Below, one piece after another: positions 17,526-26,400 of a stretch of DNA of 64,000 nt. Source of the stretch: Candidatus Schekmanbacteria bacterium (GTDB lineage Bacteria > CSSED10-310 > JACPHN01); NCBI GenBank assembly GCA_016188575.1, contig JACPHN010000114.1, forward strand, positions 1-64,000, written 5' to 3'. Each line of letters opens with the position of its first letter. The stretch's first letter is position 1. A model generated the notes under the pieces. The model made no database searches and had not been told where the DNA came from. It saw only the letters and a list, made by a program, of their open reading frames with translations. The position numbers were made by a program, and so were the translations under genes.

Positions 17526-17631
17526 GCTACTCCTCCCGCAACGCGTAGCGTCTGACGAGGAATCTGAACGACGGCACCGCAATCCGCTAGATCGCAGGTG
17601 GGGCGGCGCGGTGGAGCCGAGGGCATAGGGC

Positions 17632-17915
17632 GCTGCCTGGCCTGGCGCGCCGCGCGCGCTCGCCGAGCCACCGCAAGGCCCAGTCCGAGCCCCCACGCCA
17701 GCACCACCCCACAGCCCCGTGGCGGGCACTACCGACGCCGACAACGGCAGCTCCCAGACGCGGTATTCGGCAGGTTGGGAGACGCCGTTCCGGCACGCAC
17801 CGTCGAGCCGGCCGCCGCCGCCACTGCCGGCGCACATGCGGTGGGCGTACGTGCCGGATGCATCCGGAGGTTCGCAGCGCCGCGCCAGTCGGGTCGCCTC
17901 GAAACCTCCTGGCAC
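17632..17915 (-). pseudogene. Decayed gene end with frameshifted sorting-type C-terminus
   Basis: The 585-base gap between Uma2 and the BNR protein gene has no intact gene. On the minus strand one frame ends in ELPLSASVVPATGL (DNA about 17714-17755). A one-base shift then continues as a hydrophobic stretch (VVLAWGLGLGLAVA) and a basic end (RRARAARQ) down to about 17632. Joined, these give a VPxxG-hydrophobic-RR tail similar to the anchors at 15.3 and 55.4 kb. This could be the last remnant of a surface protein gene, but the evidence is only this pattern, so confidence is low. Confidence 0.3.
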
Positions 17916-17990
17916 CCCGCGGATGAGTCCGTCTCCTCTGGCGCCGCGCTACGTTCGTCCGCGAGCGACGCTCCTCGCTCATGGAGCACT

Positions 17991-18030
17991 GCGCATTACG
18001 AAGACACCCCCATCCTTCCTCCCGCAAGAC
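17991..18030 (-). repeat. Dispersed palindromic repeat, copy 4 (inverted)
   Basis: Read on the minus strand it gives a short G-rich core and then GGGGGTGTCTTCGTAATGCG, the shared tail. The palindrome is incomplete. It lies between the decayed gene and the BNR protein gene. Confidence 0.7.
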
Positions 18031-18110
18031 TCGTGAGGCAAAATGCTCCGTAACCCCGGCGCAAGCCGGGGGTCGGGGTGTCGCCGCTCCGCCAATCGCC
18101 CTGGTTCGAC

Positions 18111-21100
18111 CTACTCCTTCATCAGCTCAAAATCGATCCGGACCGTGTTGGTAGACTCCGAGTCGAGCTCGAGGAAGATGGTCTCCGACAGGTAGCCCGG
18201 CGTTTCGGCATACACCTCCCATGCGCCGTCCGGCAGGTCCAGACGATACCAGCCATTCTCCGCGAGTGCCTGGTAGGAGCGCGTCTCGGCGCCGGCACCC
18301 GCGGTGTCAGCCGCCCAGACGCTGGCGGACGGCAGCGGCTCGGCGGTGTCCCGATCCGTGACCTCGCCGTAGATCAGCGATTCGGACGCCGTGGCCGCCC
18401 AGGGATGGATGAGCGTCTGCAGGAACGAACTAGGGGTCCGGTACGGGAAAGTCGTTGTTTCGCCCTCGGGAGCGCACGGGAAGCCCAGGATCTGGATATG
18501 CACAAGCATCCCGAAATCATCGCCTTCCGCGCTGATGGCCGCAAGCGGCACGCGCCATTCAACGCCCGTCTCGGCCTGAGCAAAGTCGGTCACGCCGCTG
18601 CTGCCCTGATGGTCCTCCCAGTCGACGACCTCGTCGCGATTGAGATCAGCGCGAATCCAGTGCCCGTCTGGGGCTGCCCGAAGCGGCTCGCCGTTGATGG
18701 CGCCCAGCGCCACGCCCAGATAGAGATCGGTGCCGTCATTCATGGCGTAGACCGCGCCAACCTCGATGCTCGGTTGGCCGGCGACCCAAATGCTACCGAT
18801 TCTGGCGTCGGCAGGCCACTCCGATCCCACCTCGCCGTCGATCTGGCTCGCATCCGCGGCTCCCTGCACCAGGGGATGCACCTCTCCATCGTAGCTGTAG
18901 CTCTCAGCCCTCAGCACCGCGGGATCGTGCGGTGCGCGGCTCGCGCTCCAGGTTTCACAATCGAACGGCGTCGGCGTCGGCGTTTCCGTGGGCTCGGCGG
19001 GAGGCGTCGGCGTTTCCGTGGGCTCGGCGGGAGGCGTCGATGTCACCGTCGCCGTCGGCTCGATGGTCGGCTCCACGGTCGGGGTCAGCGTCGGCTCCGC
19101 TGTCGGCGTTTCCGTGGGCTCCGCCGTGGGTGTGGGTGTCGCTTCCTCGGCTTCGTCAACCACCGTGCTGGCCGACGCCTGCACCGGCGGCATCTGAAGA
19201 CCCGTCACTTCCGCGGTGTTCGTGACCACACCTGCCTGCCTGGGGATCACTGCGATCAGGACCGACACTTCGGCAGCCGGCGCCAGCGAGCCCAGGTCGC
19301 AAGACACGACGCCCTCACGGTGCTCACAGGTTCCGTGCGTCGGCAGCGCCTCGACGAGCTCCAGTGTTGCCGCAAGAGGATCGCTGAGCACCAGGTCGTC
19401 CGCCTGGCCTGCGGAGTCATTCTTGACCCGAATCGTGTAGTTGAGCCGCTCGCCGGTCACGACGCGATCGGCGTCGGCTTCCTTGGTCACGCTCAGCGAG
19501 CCGCCGCAGCTTCCCGGCACCTCGACGCGGTACAATCCCTCATGCCAGGTTCCCGCGTACAGCGCGTAACCGCCGCTGGCATCCACCGCGCTGCGGCCGA
19601 TCGCTCTGACCCATCCTTTCGCCAGGTCCGCGTTTCCCAGGTTGTAATCTTGCCAGCTTTCGCCCTTGTCGCGCGAGAGGTAGACGCCCCAATCCGACGC
19701 TGTGTAGACGCTCTGGCATTCGCATGGCGCGAAGGTGATGTCGCCCACCTGCGCGTAGAGCATCCGCTGCACCGGCCAGTTTCGGCCGCCATCGGTCGAG
19801 CGGAAAACGCAGGACGAGAACGTCCCCCCAAAGGCGGTTTGGGCGTTACACGGGTCGGTTTCCAGCGCGAAAACGTACGGATAGTCGAGCGCCAAGTCGT
19901 CATTGGTCGTCCACGACATGCCGCCATCCTCGGAACGGAAAACGCGGTTGTTGCCGCCGGCCAGGATCACTTGGGGGTTGTCCCGATCGAGGGCGACCGA
20001 ACCAATCACGTGATCGCGAAACATGCCGCCATGGTCGCTGAACGCCATGTCGTGGCTCATGTCCTCCCAGGATTCGCCCCGGTCGTTGGAGCGAAAGATC
20101 CCCTGCTCCGTGCCGAGCCAGATCCGATCGCGGGCGGTCGGGTCCAGGCGCAGCGCGTGGACGAAGCGCGGCTCGCCGCCGCACTCGCCGTCGTGTCGGA
20201 CCCAGGTGGCGCCGCCATCGGAGGTTTCGAGAATGTGCCCGGCGAGAGTTGCAACGACGATCGTGCTCGGGTCAAAGGGATCGTACGCGAGACGGGCGGC
20301 GCCATCCCAGCTCGGGACCGGGTTGCCGCTCCACGAGTCGCCTGCATCGTCGGAGATGAATAGCGCGTGGTGAGTCACGATGGCGAGGCGGTTCGGTTCG
20401 CTCGGGTGATTGGCGATGTCCTCGATCGCCGCGGCCCTGTTCTTGTCCACTGCCGCCGCGCTCCACTGGCGACCGCCGTCGGCAGAAAGGTAGAGACCCT
20501 GCGCGGTGGCAACGGCGAGCGCGTCGCCGCCCGGCGCCGGGGCGACTTCGAAAAAGACATTCCAGGCCGAGGGGAGGCCACTATCGGATCGCTCCCAGGT
20601 GCTTCCGCCATCACCGGAGCGGAGGATCTGCGCTGCCCAGCTCAACAGCTCGGGCGTGTCAGGCGCCTCGCGGGTGCAAGCGACCATGAGATCACCGCCG
20701 GGGAGAACGTCGAGGTCGGTGACCCACCCCTCTTGAAGCGCTGGAAACCACGTGGCGCCGCCATCCGTCGACTTGTCCACGCCTCGACCACCACCCAGAT
20801 AAAGCGTTTGCGGAGAGCTCGGGTCCACGGCCAGGCGCCACCCCCCCCGCCGGAACCAGGAGGGCTCGGTGGCCTGCCACGTGGTTCCAGCGTCGTGGGA
20901 TACATACACGCCCGAGAACGCGGTGAGGTAGACCGTGTCCGGGTTCGAGGGATCCGCCGCCAGGTCGTTCACCCGCAGGAAGAAGGGCAGACCGAAGCCA
21001 CTGGCGTCCCAGGTCATGCCGCCGTCACGGCTGGTGAAGACAACACCGTGAGCGCCAACCCAGACCGTTCCATTGGGCGCGAAAGCGATGGCGCCGGTGA

Positions 21101-21485
21101 GGCCAACGGAATCGAGAGACGGCATCCAGTCCTGGCCGCCGTCGTCGCTCACGCGCAGGCCGCCCCACTCGAAAAGAAAGGCGCGTTGGGGCACAAACGG
21201 GTCCATGCGAATCCTCTTGACGAAGCGCTCGCCCTCGGCGAGCTCGGACCACGAGGCGCCTGCGTCATCCGACCGAAAGGCTTTACCTTGCAGGAGTGAG
21301 GTAACGAAGATCGTGTCGGGTTCGTGGGGGTCCCACGCCGCATCGCTGTAGGAACCACTGGCGTAGGGACCGAGCGGCTCCCAGCTCGCGGCTTCGGCCG
21401 CTCCAGCGCGACTCGGCAAGATAGCGACCACAGCAACCGCGACGAGAAAACGCAAAACTGCGATGGTGACCCGATCAAGAGCCAT
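18111..21485 (-). CDS. Large exported BNR/sortilin-type beta-propeller protein with DUF11, Thr-Pro linker and C-terminal domains
   Basis: A 1124-residue protein. ATG 21485 is preceded by CAGGGGG and opens a signal peptide ending near AGAAEA; frame extension upstream is rejected. Residues 40-700 contain repeated BNR/sortilin-like blades (S-x-D-x-G-x-x-W). A DUF11 domain follows (about 715-820, starting LSVTKEADADRVV). A Thr-Pro-Glu linker comes next, encoded by tandem DNA repeats at 18966-19140. Then come a DOMON-like beta domain (QIDGEVGSEWPADARIG) and a carboxypeptidase-regulatory-like domain at the end. No membrane anchor is visible, so it is probably secreted or loosely surface bound. The start overlaps the upstream gene by 11 bases, so the two are translationally coupled. 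Confidence 0.8.
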   Translation of the reverse strand: MALDRVTIAVLRFLVAVAVVAILPSRAGAAEAASWEPLGPYASGSYSDAAWDPHEPDTIFVTSLLQGKAFRSDDAGASWSELAEGERFVKRIRMDPFVPQRAFLFEWGGLRVSDDGGQDWMPSLDSVGLTGAIAFAPNGTVWVGAHGVVFTSRDGGMTWDASGFGLPFFLRVNDLAADPSNPDTVYLTAFSGVYVSHDAGTTWQATEPSWFRRGGWRLAVDPSSPQTLYLGGGRGVDKSTDGGATWFPALQEGWVTDLDVLPGGDLMVACTREAPDTPELLSWAAQILRSGDGGSTWERSDSGLPSAWNVFFEVAPAPGGDALAVATAQGLYLSADGGRQWSAAAVDKNRAAAIEDIANHPSEPNRLAIVTHHALFISDDAGDSWSGNPVPSWDGAARLAYDPFDPSTIVVATLAGHILETSDGGATWVRHDGECGGEPRFVHALRLDPTARDRIWLGTEQGIFRSNDRGESWEDMSHDMAFSDHGGMFRDHVIGSVALDRDNPQVILAGGNNRVFRSEDGGMSWTTNDDLALDYPYVFALETDPCNAQTAFGGTFSSCVFRSTDGGRNWPVQRMLYAQVGDITFAPCECQSVYTASDWGVYLSRDKGESWQDYNLGNADLAKGWVRAIGRSAVDASGGYALYAGTWHEGLYRVEVPGSCGGSLSVTKEADADRVVTGERLNYTIRVKNDSAGQADDLVLSDPLAATLELVEALPTHGTCEHREGVVSCDLGSLAPAAEVSVLIAVIPRQAGVVTNTAEVTGLQMPPVQASASTVVDEAEEATPTPTAEPTETPTAEPTLTPTVEPTIEPTATVTSTPPAEPTETPTPPAEPTETPTPTPFDCETWSASRAPHDPAVLRAESYSYDGEVHPLVQGAADASQIDGEVGSEWPADARIGSIWVAGQPSIEVGAVYAMNDGTDLYLGVALGAINGEPLRAAPDGHWIRADLNRDEVVDWEDHQGSSGVTDFAQAETGVEWRVPLAAISAEGDDFGMLVHIQILGFPCAPEGETTTFPYRTPSSFLQTLIHPWAATASESLIYGEVTDRDTAEPLPSASVWAADTAGAGAETRSYQALAENGWYRLDLPDGAWEVYAETPGYLSETIFLELDSESTNTVRIDFELMKE

Positions 21486-22284
21486 GGGAGCCCCCTGTGA
21501 TAGCTGTTTCTTGGTCGGCGCCACGAGACGGCGCCTCCGATGCCATGTTACTCGTTTCGTGAAGGTCAAAGCCGCCCGCGGCGGCGCCAGTAGCTGCGGC
21601 CAGGTCGGCCAGGAGCTTTTCGAAGTGCGCTTCGTGAACACGGTGGCTGAGCTCGATCTTTTCGATCAAGCTGGCGAGGTGCTGCTGTTTGAGCTCGAAG
21701 CGTCGTCTGAGCTGAGGTGGGTGGCGAGGGTCCTCCGCGACCAGGTCCAGCTTGCGGAGCTCGATCCTGTGCTCTTCGAGCTGTCTGTCCAGCTTGCGAT
21801 GATTGTCGCGCTCTTCGAGCACCGTGCGAGCAAGCCGCTCCACCCGAGCGACATCGGCGCCGCCGATGCCGAGTCTGGTGAGCGCGGCGCGGAGCTCGCC
21901 GGTAGAGCGTTCTTGCTCGACGGCATCGAGCACGGAGGCCAGCACGAGGTTGGGAACCGAATTCGCGTTACCCGCCGCCGGCGCCAGCGCGCCGGAGGAG
22001 CGATCTCGACCGCTGTCCGCCGGAACCGGTGTGGGAGTCGCGGTCGGAGCGACCGTGGCGGGGCGAGCTGCGGAGGCCCGCGGCGCAGGCTCGGTGAAGG
22101 CGGTGGCGAGCGGCCGGCTTGCGGGTGGGCTCGGCGTCTGGGCGGAGAACACAAGGACTCCCGCGGCGACCGACGCCACGAGCACGCCAGCACTCACGCG
22201 GAAGCGCCGCCTTCGCGTGCTTCTCGCGCCTTCGCTCTTTCGGGATTCAGATGCAGATGTTGCGCCTGGCGGCCCGGCTGCCAT
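21475..22284 (-). CDS. Membrane-anchored coiled-coil protein of unknown function
   Basis: A 269-residue protein. A basic stretch (STRRRRFR, residues 21-28) is followed by one hydrophobic segment (about 29-46), giving a single-span protein with its body outside. Residues 50-110 are Ala/Pro/Thr rich and disordered. Residues 120-235 are strongly helical with heptad-like Leu and many charged residues (ERLARTVLEERDNHRKLDRQ), predicting a coiled coil. I do not recognise a family. The 3' end overlaps the start of the BNR protein gene, so the two are made together and may act together at the envelope. Confidence 0.65.
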   Translation of the reverse strand: MAAGPPGATSASESRKSEGARSTRRRRFRVSAGVLVASVAAGVLVFSAQTPSPPASRPLATAFTEPAPRASAARPATVAPTATPTPVPADSGRDRSSGALAPAAGNANSVPNLVLASVLDAVEQERSTGELRAALTRLGIGGADVARVERLARTVLEERDNHRKLDRQLEEHRIELRKLDLVAEDPRHPPQLRRRFELKQQHLASLIEKIELSHRVHEAHFEKLLADLAAATGAAAGGFDLHETSNMASEAPSRGADQETAITGGSHGS

Positions 22285-22445
22285 ATCGCGGTCTCGACGT
22301 AGGCTCGCGGCTTTGCGTCCTCAGCTTTCGCTGAGTTTGCCTTTTTCAGTGCTTATTCCTTAGTAATCATTTTCAACGACCGGAGCAAGGCCTCTGTCAT
22401 CCCTGGATTCACCGCCGGTTCGACGCCGACGCCGCGGTTCCTGCA

Positions 22446-23198
22446 TCATGCCAGCGGCCAGCCACGCCGGACAGGTCTGCCGGCACACAAGCGGAACGTG
22501 CAGCAGGCGTCGCCTCGGGCAAGCGTTCGCTCGCGGACGAGCCCCGTTCCCATGACGTCGCTCATCGGGAAATCGACGGCGCACAGGATTTCATGAAATT
22601 CGCTCCAGCCGATTTCATCGAGTAGCTTGCCGATCGCGCACTCGTGAAAGTCGACGCCAAAGTCGAAGCTCTTTCCATCTCCTGGCACAAATGAAAACAC
22701 AAAATCCCCCGGATGCATGCGCCACTGCGACCGCAGGGCAAACAAGCGTAGTAGCCACCACGTCGGCCGCCGGAAATAAAGCCAGCCGGCCCACCGCAGC
22801 AAGCGCTGATTCATCGCGGCGAAGGTGCCCTCCCATACCCGGACCATGAGCTCTCCAGCGCGCTCTCTGTCCTCCCCTTTTGCGCGAATTGCCTGGTAAA
22901 GGGCAAGCGCCATGACCGCGCCGACAATCTCGTATTCGAAGCAGTTGGTCAGCATGGATCCAACAAAAGGAAGAGCCGGGATCAAGAGCCGAAATCTCTC
23001 GGCCGATTCGAGAATAATTCGGTCAGCTTCCTCTTCGCCGTAACGAGCAGACAAGGTCGGCCGGGAGAGCGTCAGAATCCGCTTGTGAACCTTGAGAAGC
23101 CGTGCCGTCTTGAGCCGATAGAAGGGATGAGCGACCTCTGGGATGGGTTGTCCGTTGGCGACGTCGACACGATTGAATGCGGTCGAAAGCGATTCCAT
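22446..23198 (-). CDS. L-2-amino-thiazoline-4-carboxylic acid hydrolase family protein
   Basis: A 250-residue protein. ATG 23198 is chosen because AGGAG lies seven bases upstream and a promoter with an operator lies just beyond. The body matches the ATC_hydrolase (PF14196-type) family: a helical N-terminal half, then DFGVDFHECAIGKLL, CAVDFPMSDVMGTGL and a Cys-rich end CCTFRLC. The named activity opens a thiazoline ring on the way to cysteine, but most family members are untested, so the substrate is open. The gene is divergent from the Clp-like gene and stands alone. The palindrome over its promoter suggests control by a small-molecule-responsive repressor. Confidence 0.75.
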   Translation of the reverse strand: MESLSTAFNRVDVANGQPIPEVAHPFYRLKTARLLKVHKRILTLSRPTLSARYGEEEADRIILESAERFRLLIPALPFVGSMLTNCFEYEIVGAVMALALYQAIRAKGEDRERAGELMVRVWEGTFAAMNQRLLRWAGWLYFRRPTWWLLRLFALRSQWRMHPGDFVFSFVPGDGKSFDFGVDFHECAIGKLLDEIGWSEFHEILCAVDFPMSDVMGTGLVRERTLARGDACCTFRLCAGRPVRRGWPLA

Positions 23199-23221
23199 GG
23201 TGCGGCTCCTGGCGATCTTGA

Positions 23222-23261
23222 ACTGACATGTCAGTATAGGTTCCCCGGCTGCCCAAAGCAA
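23222..23261 (-). promoter_or_regulatory. Sigma70-type promoter with overlapping palindromic operator for the ATC-hydrolase-like gene
   Basis: On the minus strand, TTGCTT (23256-23261) and TATACT (23233-23238) are separated by exactly 17 bases. A perfect 14-base palindrome ACTGACATGTCAGT (23222-23235) overlaps the last bases of the -10 element and the expected start of transcription near 23226. The gene starts 24 bases after the palindrome. The geometry is that of a repressor operator, and the shape and sequence recall TetR-family sites. No regulator gene lies nearby. Confidence 0.65.
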
Positions 23262-23481
23262 GCCGGCGTCGGCCGAATTTCGGGTGATGCTCCTTTACAC
23301 GTGTCCACGCGCATCGCGCTCGCCACGGTGTTAGCCATATTCCGCCGACGCCAGCAAACCTCCCCCGCTACCCTCGGCGTGGGGTCGATAGCGTAGCCCA
23401 TTTGTGCTATAGGCTGCGCCTGCTCCCGGCGAGTGCTCGCGGTGCGGCCGGCGCGCGGCTCGGTGTCCGACTTCCGTCGCA

Positions 23482-26400
23482 ATGGGCCCCAATATGGACG
23501 TAATCCTCTTCACTGCTCTGCTGGCGTTTCTTCTCGGTTTCACCGCCGACCGCTGGTTTTTTCTGACCCGCGGGCGCGGATCTGAAGACACGAATGACGA
23601 TGCTGAAGATGGCGCGGAACCGGCTGCGGGCGGCGAATCCGGTGCGCCGCCAGACGACGCGACCGCCGCTGACAACGGCGCGGAACAGGACCCCATCGAC
23701 GAGCTCCGCGGATTCTCCCGAGACGCTCGGCCGTTTTTTGAGAACATCACGCACGCCAAGGACCTGTATCAGTGCGAGCCCTTTGTCGCGGGCATCGAGC
23801 TCCTGGTCGAGACGAAGTGCCCACTCGACATCCTGATCCAGATGGCCACGGGCACCGACGCCGTGCTCGCCTGCATGGCCCTTGCGGCGCTCGCTCGGCA
23901 CGATCAGGCTTCCACGGTTACGGCGACGTTGCTGGAGCACATTGCCACCTTCTATCCATGGCAGCTCTACTTTGCATTGCTCGCCGTCGACGCGCACCAC
24001 GAAGGTCCGATCGCCGGCCAGATTCTGGCCCGAGGGCGCCCGGAATGGGTCAACCACACCGCCGTGGTCGCCAGCCTCGCCGAGCTCCTCGATCGCCGCA
24101 TCGCCGCAGGTGAGTCACCGACCTTCGGCGGCCTCCTCGGAACGCTGCTCCCGGACGGGATCACAGCTCTTCGCGAGCTCCTTTCGCGGCTGGGTGCGCC
24201 GCGCAACGAGGCGCTCGTGGCCGAGCTGGATGCGTGGGATTCCGCACGCACCGATCGCGCGTTCCTGCACACCGTCGGGCGCGTCGCGGAAGATCCGCGC
24301 GAGGTGGCGGATATCGTCGGCACGCCTGAGGTTAGACGCTGCCTCAAGGAGGCGCGCGCCGCGCTCTTCGGCATTCGCCCGCGCGCGTTGGTGGTCGTCG
24401 GCGAGGCTGGCACCGGCAAGTCGGCGGTGCTGCACCTGATCGCAAACGAGGCCAGGGCGGCAGGCTGGACCATCTTCGAAGCCAGCGCGCTGGAGGTGCA
24501 CGCGGGGCAGGTTTACGTCGGGCAGATCGAAGGCAGAATCAAGGAGCTCGTGGACAAGGTTCATCGCCGGCGCAACATTCTGTGGATGGGCGGAGACCTC
24601 CAGCAGTTTCATAGCGTCGGCCGCCACCTGCACAGTCGCCGCGGGCTGCTCGAGCTGTTGACCCCCGCAATTGAGGCGCGGGACGTGCTGCTGGTGACGG
24701 AGGCTCGCACCGAGGCATTCGAGCGCCTCTTGCTCGCCTACCCGTCGCTGCAAACGATGGTGGCGGTGGTTCGGTTGGCCGCCCTCGATCAGCAAGCGGC
24801 TGAAGAGGTGGCGCTGGCGGCAACTGCGGCCTGGAAAACGCCGTCTGGCGTCGCCTTGTTCAGTGGCGCCACGCTTCGCGAGGCCGGTCATCTCGCGCGC
24901 CAGTATCTCGGTCAGATTGCGCCGCCCGGAAACGTGATGAACCTGTTGCGGCTTTGCAGGGAAGAGGCGGTGAATGCCGAGATTGATCGCGCCATCGGCA
25001 CCGAGGACCTCGTAGGAACGCTCAGCAAGTTATCCGGGCTGCCGCGGGACATTCTGGATGAGCGGCATCCTCTGGACCTCGACGCGCTGCGGGCGCTGTT
25101 CAATCGGCGGGTCCTCGGGCAGGCCGAGGCCGTGGAGTGTCTGATCGAGCGCGTTGCCATGATCAAAGCCGGTCTCACCGATCCGACGCGGCCGGCAGGA
25201 ATCTTCCTCTTTGTGGGTCCGACGGGCACTGGCAAGACCGAAATCGCCAGGACTCTCGCCACTTTCCTCTTTGGGTCCCCGGACCGTATGATTCGCCTCG
25301 ACATGAGCGAATTCATGAGCCCGGAATCGCTGTCCCGGATTGTCGGATCCGCGGACCCAATATCCGAGAGCACTGCGCTGGTCGATGAGATTCGCAAACA
25401 GCCTTTTTCCGTGGTGCTGCTCGACGAAATCGAGAAGGCCCACGCCAGCGTCTGGGATCTGTTCCTGCAGGTATTCGACGCCGGACGGCTCACGGATCGC
25501 CGGGGCAATGCGGCGGATTTTCGGCACTGCACGATGATCTTGACGTCCAACTTGGGATCGGCCCTGCCCGCCGGGGTGAGCATCGGATTCGCGGCGGACT
25601 CCGGGCACTTCAGCACGGCGCGGGTGCAGCGGGCGGTCGGCGAGACGTTTCGCCCCGAATTCTTGAACCGCGTCGACCGCGTCGTCGTGTTCCACCCTCT
25701 GAGCCGGACAATCATGCGGTCAATCCTCCTCAAGGAGCTCGCCGACGTGCTGGATCGCCGCGGTTTCCGCCGCCGGGAATGGGCGGTCGAGTGGGAGGAG
25801 TCAGCGCTGGGCTTCTTGCTGCGGGTTGGATTCTCGCAGGAGCTCGGTGCGCGGCCGCTCAAGCGGGCAATCGATCGCTACTTCTTGTCGCCGCTCGCGC
25901 TCACCATCGTCAACCGCCAGGCCCCTGAGGGGGATCAATTTCTGTTCGTGCGCAGCGCCGGAGACGCGCTCGAGGTATCGTTCATCGATCCAGATGCGCC
26001 CCCTGCGGCCAGCGGTGAGGCGAGCGTCGAAGCGCCATCGGCCGAGGGGGAACCGGACTTGCGGGCGCTCGTCACGCTGGCGCGCGGCACGACGGCGGAG
26101 CTCGCGGTGCTAGAGGGCGAGCACGCCCGTCTCCACGCCGCTGTCAGCGAAAGCGCGTGGATGGCGGCAAAGGCGACCGCGTTGAGCGCCATGTCGGCGA
26201 AGGGTTTCTGGGATTCGGCATCCCGCCGGGTGACTCTCACCGCGATCGAACGTATGGACCGCATCGAGGCGGCGGTCGCCAGTTCCGCTTCTCTCCTCGA
26301 TCGCCTGCGCCACACGCGGCGCGAACGCGGTAGCGGACACACCCTGCGCGCAGATCTCGCGCGCAGCATTGCCGAGCAGCTCTTCCTCACGAGCGAGGCT

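Noticed and set aside
18966-19140. Short tandem repeats that might be taken for a CRISPR array
   Set aside because: The repeats have no unique spacers, keep the reading frame and encode a Thr-Pro-Glu linker.
18078-20363. Long plus-strand open frame opposite the BNR protein
   Set aside because: The minus strand carries the signal peptide, BNR blades and DUF11; the plus frame is Arg/His rich with no motif, a by-product of high G+C.
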